In this document: positions 7,855-14,650 of the stretch, piece by piece
How positions within the stretch are numbered: the stretch's first letter is position 1
Layout of the letters: each line of letters begins with the position of its first letter
Assembly (NCBI GenBank): GCA_900548075.1
Contig: URJD01000003.1
Location: forward strand, 1-28,673
DNA from: an uncultured Collinsella sp.
GTDB taxonomy: Bacteria; Actinomycetota; Coriobacteriia; Coriobacteriales; Coriobacteriaceae
Direction: 5' to 3'
DNA: 28,673 nt
Notes under the pieces: generated by a model
Told to the model about the DNA's origin: nothing
The model's database searches: none
The model's input: only the letters and a program-made list of their open reading frames with translations
Translations under genes and position numbers: made by a program

Positions 7855-7993
7855 GCTGACCAAAACCTTGCCACGAGCTTGACGGGCTGGTCAGCTTTTG
7901 GTCAGCGATTGGTTTGACATCGAAAACCAAGATCGCGATTGCGCCGCTTTGCACTCTGACCACCCAGACAATGGTGGTACGGGCATTCGCCCG
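7855..7993 (+). promoter_or_regulatory. Operator-like repeats and leader upstream of the tad operon
   Basis: GCTGACCAAAA at 7855-7865 is repeated in perfect inverted form at 7896-7906, with a further TGGTCAGC at 7888-7895. A consensus -35 TTGACA follows at 7914-7919, but no good -10 is seen 16-18 nt downstream, so activator dependence is possible. The leader then contains two short hairpins (ACCACC/GGTGGT at 7959-7978 and CGGGC/GCCCG at 7980-7993) before the cpaB ribosome binding site. The arrangement suggests a regulator binding just upstream of the only promoter of the pilus operon. Confidence 0.45.
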
Positions 7994-8016
7994 GCACTGC
8001 CATGAGAGGAGCGGCC

Positions 8017-8676
8017 GTGAACAAGAGCAAGCGCATCGCCATCAGTCTGGTCGCGGGCGTGCTCGCTGCTCTGCTCTGCATGGTTTACGGCTCGTCGATC
8101 CGCTCGCAAGCCGAACAGGTCCAGGCTGAGACCTTGGCCAAGTACGGTGGCGATCGCGTCGAGGTATGCGTCGCGGCGCGTGATATCGATGTGGGCGAGA
8201 CCCTCGATGAGACCAATGTCATAACCCAGGAATGGCTGACGAGTCTGCTGCCACGTGACGCGGCGACCGAGCTGCGCCAGGTGCGCGGCGACGTGACGAC
8301 TTCGCGTATTCCCAAAAACGCCGTGATCTGCAATGTCTACACCAAGGCCGAGAGCCACAAGCTCGAGGTGCCTAAGGGCAAGGTTGCCGTTTCGGTGGCG
8401 GTCGATGCCGAGCACTCGGTCGGCGGTGCTACAGGCGTGGGCAGCTACGTGGATGTGTATGTGCAAAAAGACGGCGTAACCGATCGGCTGTGCGGCGCGT
8501 ACGTGATCGATACCAGTGAGGATTCCGGTGCCACGCGCGAGGGCAAGATCGAATGGGTGACGCTGGCGGCTGACCCCGAAGACGTCAAGGAACTGCTGGG
8601 AGCCTCGGGCAAGGGAACGGTCAGCTTGACGATTCCCGCCACGGCGCGCGGCAAAAAGAGCGGAGGCGACGAGTGA
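8017..8676 (+). CDS. cpaB: Flp pilus assembly protein CpaB (RcpC), SAF domain
   Basis: Protein of 219 residues. The start is the GTG at 8017, preceded by AGAGGAG at 5 nt; an in-frame ATG at 8002 lies upstream of that site. A single N-terminal membrane anchor (about residues 6-22) is followed by a SAF-type domain (VCVAARDIDVGETLDETNV, then SRIPKNAVI) and a C-terminal RcpC-like region (KVAVSVAVDAEHSVGG). CpaB/RcpC proteins act at the cell envelope in Tad pilus assembly; in Gram-negatives they contact the secretin, which this organism should lack, so here it is probably a membrane-anchored assembly factor (inference). It is first in the operon, and its stop overlaps the next start (TGATG). Confidence 0.85.
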   Translation: MNKSKRIAISLVAGVLAALLCMVYGSSIRSQAEQVQAETLAKYGGDRVEVCVAARDIDVGETLDETNVITQEWLTSLLPRDAATELRQVRGDVTTSRIPKNAVICNVYTKAESHKLEVPKGKVAVSVAVDAEHSVGGATGVGSYVDVYVQKDGVTDRLCGAYVIDTSEDSGATREGKIEWVTLAADPEDVKELLGASGKGTVSLTIPATARGKKSGGDE

Positions 8677-10325
8677 TGAAGGCGATCTGGCTTGCGTGCT
8701 GCGCGTGCGGCGATTACGGACTGTTGCAGCGGGAAGTCGAGGGCCGTGATGTGGGTGCACAGGTGCTTCGCGTGGGTGACCTGGACGGGCTGGTTTCCAT
8801 GGCGCGGGCGTTTCCGTCACGCCGCGGGGCTGCCATCATCGCGGCGTCTCTGTTTGATACCGAAGATGTGCGCAAGACTGTTGCGCGCCTGACGGTCGAA
8901 GGCCGCGTGAGTCGCGTGGTCGTGTTGATAGAAGCGCTCGATCCGTCGGATATCGAGGGGCTGTTTCGCGCGGGGGCGACCGAGGTCATCGCTGCACACA
9001 GTATATGCGGCAACGGGCGCGCGGGCGAGGGAGCGGTTGATTCCGATCGGCGCATGACGATTGAGCCCGATGCTTTTGTTGATAGGGAACCCGGGGCGCC
9101 TCGCGCTACAAGAGGCCCGCGTGTTGATGATTATGGAAAAGCGGAAGCCGAGCATGGTCGGCGCCCCCGGAACCCCCTTGTATACGATGACGCTGGAGGG
9201 CCGGCGCAGCATGCTGGCGATTCCCCGGCTGTAGATATGGGATACGTGCACGGCGTGAATCTGGCGGATGAACTCGATGAAGTTGAGGGCTTTGCCGGGT
9301 GCGGCGAGTTGTCGCTGATGCAGCATGAGCTGATTGCACAGAACGAGCCTGCCTCGCAGACCGAACAAGCTGCCATGCCGGCTTGGACGCAGCATGTGGT
9401 TGCGGCGGGGGAGACGGGGACGCTGTCACCGACGCCCGCCCCGCCGCCTCCGATGCCGCCGGCAGACGCTGCCGCTTCGCCGCATCGAGCTCCGGTCATC
9501 TGCGCCATTTCGGGTTCGGGCGGTTGCGGCAAGTCGACGATCGTTGCCACCATGGCACACACATCGTCGCTGTTGGGCTTGCGTGCCGCCGTGCTCGACC
9601 TGGACCTGATGTTTGGAAACCTTTACGACTTGTTAGGCGTCGATGCTCCGCGCGATATGGCGGCACTTATCGAGCCGTCGGCGGCGGGCACGCTCACCGA
9701 GCCGGATATCGTAGCCGTTTCGATGCGCGTGGCACCGGGCGTTACGCTCTGGGGTCCCGTCGCGGCGCCCGAGCAAGCCGAGCTCATGGCACGTCCGGTG
9801 GAGCTACTGCTTGATGTTCTGCGTCGCGAATCCGACGTGGTCTTTATCGATACCTCGGTCTTTTGGGGCGACGCCGTGGCGGCTGCGGTGGCGGCGAGCG
9901 ACCGTTGCCTGGTCGTTGGCGATGCGGCGGTGTCGTCCGCGGCATCGGCATCGCGCGTCATTGAACTGGCAGGTCGAGTAGGTGTGCCGCGCACGCGCAT
10001 GAGCGCCGTGTTCAACCGGTTCGGTGCGCGCGGAGCAGACGAGGACGTCGCCATGCGCTTTGAGATTGCCTGTGCGTTGAGCTCCAAGATTCGTATCGCC
10101 GATGGCGGGCAGGATCTCGCCGCGCTCATGGCGTTTGGGCGCGCTGACGAGGCAGTGGGGCAGACCAGCGCTTTTGCGACTAGCGTGCGCGAGGCCACGC
10201 GCGAGATGCTCGTGGAACTGGGGTGCGCCGTCGGCCCTTGGAGCGATATGGTCGCCGACCGTGCAACGCGCACCGAACGCCCGCGTATCCGCCTTCCCTG
10301 GTCGCGCGAGGGTGATCAGCGATGA
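8676..10325 (+). CDS. cpaE: CpaE/TadZ-like ParA-family ATPase
   Basis: Protein of 549 residues (the GTG one codon upstream at 8673 is an equally possible start; GGAGG is at 8662-8666). Residues 1 to about 110 resemble a receiver-like domain without clear phosphoacceptor logic, then comes a long Pro/Ala-rich linker, and from about residue 274 a MinD/ParA-type ATPase domain. The P-loop reads GSGGCGKST with catalytic-loop Lys286, but the signature lysine of the deviant Walker A is Ser281. DLDLMFGN and VVFIDTS are the switch and Walker B segments. Members localise Tad machinery at the membrane or pole. The gene overlaps both neighbours (TGATG before, ATGA after). Confidence 0.82.
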   Translation: MKAIWLACCACGDYGLLQREVEGRDVGAQVLRVGDLDGLVSMARAFPSRRGAAIIAASLFDTEDVRKTVARLTVEGRVSRVVVLIEALDPSDIEGLFRAGATEVIAAHSICGNGRAGEGAVDSDRRMTIEPDAFVDREPGAPRATRGPRVDDYGKAEAEHGRRPRNPLVYDDAGGPAQHAGDSPAVDMGYVHGVNLADELDEVEGFAGCGELSLMQHELIAQNEPASQTEQAAMPAWTQHVVAAGETGTLSPTPAPPPPMPPADAAASPHRAPVICAISGSGGCGKSTIVATMAHTSSLLGLRAAVLDLDLMFGNLYDLLGVDAPRDMAALIEPSAAGTLTEPDIVAVSMRVAPGVTLWGPVAAPEQAELMARPVELLLDVLRRESDVVFIDTSVFWGDAVAAAVAASDRCLVVGDAAVSSAASASRVIELAGRVGVPRTRMSAVFNRFGARGADEDVAMRFEIACALSSKIRIADGGQDLAALMAFGRADEAVGQTSAFATSVREATREMLVELGCAVGPWSDMVADRATRTERPRIRLPWSREGDQR

Positions 10326-11650
10326 GCCTGCAAACGAGGATTAAGGCTGCCGGCGCTGCGGCGGCGGCAGCGCCTGTAGATGCGGGGCGTCGCCGCGCCG
10401 TGAAACGACGCACCAAGCGCGCCGTGATGGACCGCATGGGTTACGACGAAGTGGCGCGTATCAGCGCCTATATCGACCCGGCACTTGCCCGCTCGGAATT
10501 GCGTCCTGCGGTGGAGGCGGCGCTCAATGTTGAGGAGCCGACCGATCTCGCGACGCCCGAGCGCGAGACCATCATCGACGAGATTTTGGATGACGTGGTG
10601 GGCTTGGGGCCGTTGCAGCCGCTCATCGAGGACGACACCGTTACCGAGATCATGATCAACGGCTGCCGCTCGGCTTTCTTTGAACGCGGCGGCGTCTTGT
10701 ACCCCATCGAGCATGCGTTTGAGGATGATGAGCAGATCCGTGTGCTTATCGACCGCATTATCTCGCCACTTGGCCGCCGTATCGACGAGCGCAGCCCCAT
10801 CGTCAACGCCCGCCTCAAAACGGGCTATCGCGTCAACGCGGTGATTCCGCCTGTGGCGATTGACGGACCGATTCTCACCATCCGAAAGTTCTCGGACCGT
10901 ATCTGCTCGCTGGACGAGCTCGTGGGGTTGGGATCGCTGCCGCTTTGGTATGCGCAGCTGCTGTCGTGTGCGGTGTCGCTGCGACAGGACCTGGCGGTTG
11001 CGGGAGGCACGGGATCTGGTAAGACCACCCTGCTCAACGCGTTGTCATGTGAGATTTCCACCGGCGAGCGCATCGTGACGATCGAGGATTCTGCCGAGCT
11101 CAAGTTTGCGCATCATCCGCACGTGGTGCGCCTAGAGGCGCGCGAGGCTTCAATTGAGGGCGAGGGCGCGGTGACGATCCGCGACTTGGTAACTAATGCC
11201 CTACGCATGCGCCCCGACCGCATCGTGGTGGGCGAGGTGCGCGGTGCCGAGTGCTGCGACATGTTGCAGGCCATGAACACGGGCCACGACGGGTCGCTCA
11301 CCACGCTTCATGCGGGTTCAGAACAGGAGACCGTGGTGCGTCTGACGTTGCTTGCACGTTATGGCATCGATCTGCCGAGCGAGCTCATCGAGGAGCAGAT
11401 TGCCATGGCACTCGACGGTATCGTGATGTCCGAGCGCCACGCCGATGGCAGGCGCTTCGTCTCCTCGTATTCGGGGGTGCGACGCGCCGCATCGGGCGGC
11501 GTAGAGCTCGAGCGCTATGTGACGTTCGATGCCGCCGAGCGCACCTGGACGCTTGACCGCGAGCCGCCGTTTATCGCAGAAGGCCTGCGGTCGGGGACGC
11601 TCACACAAGAGGAGGTGGACGAATGGAGATCACTGTGCCCCTCGTCGTAG
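10322..11650 (+). CDS. cpaF: Tad secretion ATPase CpaF (TadA)
   Basis: Protein of 442 residues, the hexameric motor ATPase that powers Flp pilus extension (GspE/PulE-VirB11 superfamily). The N-terminal domain ends around ITEIMINGC; the ATPase core has Walker A GGTGSGKTT (Lys234), the Asp box (IVTIEDSAEL), Walker B (RPDRIVVGEVRGAE) and the His box (GSLTTLHAGS). The four positively charged or acidic catalytic segments are intact. The ATG overlaps the cpaE stop (ATGA), and the gene overlaps tadB by 28 nt, so translation is coupled across the whole block. Confidence 0.95.
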   Translation: MSLQTRIKAAGAAAAAAPVDAGRRRAVKRRTKRAVMDRMGYDEVARISAYIDPALARSELRPAVEAALNVEEPTDLATPERETIIDEILDDVVGLGPLQPLIEDDTVTEIMINGCRSAFFERGGVLYPIEHAFEDDEQIRVLIDRIISPLGRRIDERSPIVNARLKTGYRVNAVIPPVAIDGPILTIRKFSDRICSLDELVGLGSLPLWYAQLLSCAVSLRQDLAVAGGTGSGKTTLLNALSCEISTGERIVTIEDSAELKFAHHPHVVRLEAREASIEGEGAVTIRDLVTNALRMRPDRIVVGEVRGAECCDMLQAMNTGHDGSLTTLHAGSEQETVVRLTLLARYGIDLPSELIEEQIAMALDGIVMSERHADGRRFVSSYSGVRRAASGGVELERYVTFDAAERTWTLDREPPFIAEGLRSGTLTQEEVDEWRSLCPSS

Positions 11651-12549
11651 GGGGCTTGGCAGGGCTTTCTGTCGCGACGGCGTGCGGGGCGGAACCTCGT
11701 GTGCCGCAGGTACCGCCGGCGGAGCTGGCACGTCAGGCGCTCGAGACGGTGGCAGAGAAGCTGCCGCGTGAGCTGGTGGAAAACGATCTGCTGAAAAAGA
11801 TCGCCCGTTCATGGGCATCGCTGGCTCCGGCGCATCGCCTTGGCCTCGTGATCGAAGATGCTTCGGGACGTTTGGCGTTTCTGCTGCTATCGAGCGGTGT
11901 CTGCTGCGTTTTACTAACGATGGTGTCGTTATCGCCCCTCGGATTTGCCTTGGGACTTGTTGCTCCGTTTGCCGTTGGTGCCGCTCGGGATGGCTTTGAG
12001 AGCCGGCGCGAGCAACACGATGCAGAAGAGGCAATGCCCGAGGCGTTTACCGCACTTTCCATGTCGCTTGCCTCGGGACATTCGCTGGCCCAGGGCATGC
12101 GCTTTGTGGGCGCTCATGCGCAAGAGCCAGTGCATACCGAGTTTTTGCGGGTGGCGGCGGCGATCGATTGCGGCATCTCGGCGACCGACGCGCTCGATGA
12201 CTTGCTCGTGCGTATCGACGCCCCCGGTCTTTCGCTTGTGACCTTGGCGCTTAAGGTGTCTCAGCGCACCGGCGCTCCGCTTGCCGACTTACTGTCCGAG
12301 GCGTCGAGCATGGTGGGGGAGCGCATTGAGCTCAAGCGCCGCCTGGATGTTAAGACGTCGCAGGCTCGCATGTCTGCGCATATGGTCGCGGCGATGCCGG
12401 CGGGCATGTGCGCGGTGTTGGCGCTGCTTTCGGCAGATTTTCGTCGCGGTCTTGCGACGCCTGCCGGCGCGGGCGCTGTGGTGCTGGGTCTTGCCCTCAA
12501 CGCCGTTGCCCTGGTGGTTATCCGGCGCATTATGCGGGTGGAGCTATGA
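11623..12549 (+). CDS. tadB: Tad inner-membrane platform protein TadB
   Basis: Protein of 308 residues with a type II secretion F domain (GspF-like). Membrane segments are at about residues 5-20, 86-125 (two), 262-278 and 284-303, and the cytosolic F domain carries EAMPEAFTALSMSLASGHSLAQGM and GAPLADLL. It forms the membrane platform on which the CpaF motor acts, together with TadC. The ATG at 11623 is preceded by GAGGAGG at 7 nt and lies inside the end of cpaF. The stop overlaps the tadC start (ATGA). Confidence 0.9.
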   Translation: MEITVPLVVGGLAGLSVATACGAEPRVPQVPPAELARQALETVAEKLPRELVENDLLKKIARSWASLAPAHRLGLVIEDASGRLAFLLLSSGVCCVLLTMVSLSPLGFALGLVAPFAVGAARDGFESRREQHDAEEAMPEAFTALSMSLASGHSLAQGMRFVGAHAQEPVHTEFLRVAAAIDCGISATDALDDLLVRIDAPGLSLVTLALKVSQRTGAPLADLLSEASSMVGERIELKRRLDVKTSQARMSAHMVAAMPAGMCAVLALLSADFRRGLATPAGAGAVVLGLALNAVALVVIRRIMRVEL

Positions 12550-13187
12550 GCGCCCCGGTTGCAGTTGCGGCTTGCCTGTGCGCCCTGAGTGTATTTGTCG
12601 CGACGGGTTTGGATCGGGCGGATGCACGCAAGATCGCAGGGGCCTGCAAGCGCGAGGCGGTGCTGGTCGCTGCCGCGGGTCGCTCGGTGGTCGATGCTCT
12701 GACCGCGCGAGTGAAGGGCGCGGTTGGAGCGGGCGGCCCGGCGCGAGTGTCGCTCGGCGAAGTGTCCGAGATGATCGATGTTGTGCGCTTGGGTCTTTCG
12801 GCCGGTCTTTCGTTTGATGCGGCGCTTGAGATTTTCTGCGCCAACCGCCGGTCAGTGCTGGCTCTTCGCCTTGAGCGCGCCTGCATGGCGTGGCAGGTGG
12901 GCGTGGGCACGCGTGAGGACGAGTTGTTGGCCGCCGCGCGCGACCTGGACGTGCGAGCGCTCGAGACCTTTGCCATCACGGTGGGGCAGGCGCTCGCCCT
13001 GGGTGCCCCACTTGCCGAGACGCTGGCCGCTCAAAGTCGCGAGATCCGTGCGGCTCATCGCGCCGCGGTCGAGCGCGAGATCGAGCGTGCGCCCGTCAAG
13101 CTGCTGATTCCCACCGGCACGCTCATCTTGCCGGCGCTGCTTCTGTCCATATTGGGCCCGCTGCTGGGAGCAGGCGGGATGATGTAG
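12546..13187 (+). CDS. tadC: Tad inner-membrane platform protein TadC
   Basis: Protein of 213 residues, the second GspF-like platform subunit. I start it at the ATG that overlaps the tadB stop (ATGA), although the frame is open further upstream. An N-terminal hydrophobic segment (about 5-22), the F domain with VSEMIDVVRLGLSAGLSFDAAL and QALALGAPLAETL, and a C-terminal membrane hairpin (LLIPTGTLILPALLLSILGPLL) fit the family. It is shorter than many TadC proteins (often near 300 residues). The Flp pilin starts 10 nt after its stop. Confidence 0.87.
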   Translation: MSAPVAVAACLCALSVFVATGLDRADARKIAGACKREAVLVAAAGRSVVDALTARVKGAVGAGGPARVSLGEVSEMIDVVRLGLSAGLSFDAALEIFCANRRSVLALRLERACMAWQVGVGTREDELLAAARDLDVRALETFAITVGQALALGAPLAETLAAQSREIRAAHRAAVEREIERAPVKLLIPTGTLILPALLLSILGPLLGAGGMM

Positions 13188-13197
13188 GGAGGAATAC

Positions 13198-13431
13198 ATG
13201 AACACGATGACTGACGCTGCTGGCAAGGTCCAGGGCTGGGCGTTTTGCCGGGCGGCACATGTTCGTCAGCGCGCCAAGGAACTATTGCAGGAGGAGAGTG
13301 CACAGGGTACCACCGAGTATGCCATCTTGGTCGGCGTGCTCGTGGTGATCGCGATTATCGCCATCGTCGCATTTAAGGGCAAGGTCCAAGATCTATGGAA
13401 CGCTATCAGCGAGGGCATCAACAGCCTGTAG
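13198..13431 (+). CDS. flp: Flp-type major pilin
   Basis: Peptide of 77 residues. A long N-terminal leader of about 35 residues ends in EESAQGTTEYAILVGVLVV, the Flp-type processing and assembly motif: Glu-Tyr followed by an uninterrupted hydrophobic helix. With Glu at mature position 5, cleavage would be between Ala and Gln (A|QGTTEY); cleavage after Gly would put Glu at 3. The mature pilin would be about 43 residues, typical of Flp. It would be processed by a TadV/CpaA prepilin peptidase, which is not in this window. GGAGGAATAC precedes the ATG. Confidence 0.9.
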   Translation: MNTMTDAAGKVQGWAFCRAAHVRQRAKELLQEESAQGTTEYAILVGVLVVIAIIAIVAFKGKVQDLWNAISEGINSL

Positions 13432-13958
13432 AGGGCGAGCGCCCCATCGGGGTGCTGCTGGTGTTTGCTTGCCTGACCGTGGCGATAGCGGCGGTGCTTT
13501 GGGGGCTTAACGCCGCGCGGCAGCAGCGTCCTGGGACCGCCTCCGATTTGGGCTCAGATTCGGCGGTGGCGTCTCAAAAAGATGAGATGCGAGATGCGGA
13601 CGATTCGGATGTCGCTGTCACGGCGCAAACCTTTCTGCGGACGCTCGACAAGCGGTCTGGCACTGCGACGGATTCGCCTGAGGGCAACGCGATTGCGGTC
13701 CGGCTTGCATGGTCCGAGGACCGACCGATGACCGAAGCGGCGGCGGATATGCTGCGTGCCTATCGCGAGGTACCCACGGCGCAACTTGCTCTGAGCGGCT
13801 ATCTCGACATCAAGGGAAACGTGTGGGGCGCCATCGTGCGCGACGGACGCGGCTGGGTCGATATGGTGACAATTGCCGCGGATGCTGGCGATGCTTCGTG
13901 TCGTCTGCGCGCCGTGCGCCTGAGCCCGCAGGCAACGGACTCAAAGGAGGGATCGTGA
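13395..13958 (+). CDS. Membrane-anchored protein of the tad operon, unknown function
   Basis: Protein of 187 residues if it starts at the ATG at 13395, which lies inside the 3' end of flp (37-nt overlap) and has only a weak AAGGT upstream; a start at the GTG at 13452 would delete part of the anchor. It has one membrane segment near residues 18-37 and a mostly polar, probably extracytoplasmic domain rich in Asp and Ala, with no Cys except at 26 and near the C-terminus. I do not recognise a domain. Its place between two pilin-like genes suggests a pilus-assembly or minor-subunit role (inference). Confidence 0.7.
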   Translation: MERYQRGHQQPVEGERPIGVLLVFACLTVAIAAVLWGLNAARQQRPGTASDLGSDSAVASQKDEMRDADDSDVAVTAQTFLRTLDKRSGTATDSPEGNAIAVRLAWSEDRPMTEAAADMLRAYREVPTAQLALSGYLDIKGNVWGAIVRDGRGWVDMVTIAADAGDASCRLRAVRLSPQATDSKEGS

Positions 13959-13959
13959 A

Positions 13960-14178
13960 ATGCATGATGTCCTGCGTGAGGAATCTGCCCAGGCGACGGT
14001 CGAATACGCCATCGTCACGGTGGCGCTGTTATCGATCGTGCTGGCGATCGCGGGACTTTGGCGTGCCGGCACCGATGGGCGCTTGGCGGCGCTGGTTGAG
14101 CGGGCGGCATCCCATAGCGTTGCCTCGACGTCGGTTATCGACGCCGCTGCGGCCGCTAAGGACATCGCGTTGTATTGA
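13960..14178 (+). CDS. Second Flp/TadE-type pilin-like peptide
   Basis: Peptide of 72 residues, with AAAGGAGG 8 nt before the ATG. A short leader (MHDVLREESA) is followed by QATVEYAIVTVALLSIVLAIAGLW, the same A|QxTxEY motif as the Flp pilin, with Glu at mature position 5 and a hydrophobic helix, then an alanine-rich tail of about 35 residues. It differs from the first pilin by a much shorter leader and longer tail, so it is probably a minor pilin. Its TGA overlaps an ATG (TGATG) that should start the next gene. Confidence 0.8.
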   Translation: MHDVLREESAQATVEYAIVTVALLSIVLAIAGLWRAGTDGRLAALVERAASHSVASTSVIDAAAAAKDIALY

Positions 14179-14650
14179 TGCCGCGCGCGAGGACCGGGCG
14201 CAGTCTACGGTCGAGGCCGCTTTTTTGCTGCCGACGTTTCTGACACTCATCCTTCTCGCGCTGCAACCGGTGTGCCTGCTCTATACGCGCGCGGTCATGG
14301 AGTCTGCCGCCGCCGAGACCGCGCGGCTCATGACCACGACGACGGCGGAGGACGACGATCTTAAGGAGTTCACCCGCCGCCGACTTGCCGCAGTGCCCAA
14401 CGTTTCGATCTTTCATGCCGGCGGGCCGTTGTCGTGGGATATCGAGCTTGGCCGGGCCGGTGCGGGTGGCGTCTCGTCCGTGTCCGTTTCCGGCGAGGTC
14501 AAGCCGTTGCCTGTGATCGGTGCGTTTGCGCAGGCTATGGGTGGTACCGCCGAGGGCGGCTACGTTGAGCTCAAGGTCGATGTCTCGTATCAATCGCGTC
14601 CCGAATGGCTGGAGGGAGATTATGATTCGTGGATTGCTGCATGGGATTAA
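14178..14650 (+). CDS. tadE: TadE-like minor pilin with a disturbed 5' end (probable frameshift)
   Basis: The frame encoding REDRAQSTVEAAFLLPTFL..., a TadE-type N-terminus with the AQxTxE motif and a membrane helix, is clear from about 14186 to the TAA at 14650. It has no normal start. The expected start, ATG 14178-14180 overlapping the preceding TGA, is out of frame: it enters ATG-CCG-CGC-GCG-AGG and stops after 21 codons. Removing one CG from the CGCGCGCG run at 14182-14189 would give MPREDRAQSTVE in frame. In-frame alternatives are an ATT at 14174, a TTG at 14120 or 14096, or an ATG at 14075 deep inside the pilin gene, none with a good ribosome binding site. The body (about 150 residues) is otherwise intact, so this is a recent slip, phase variation or an assembly error. 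Confidence 0.7.
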
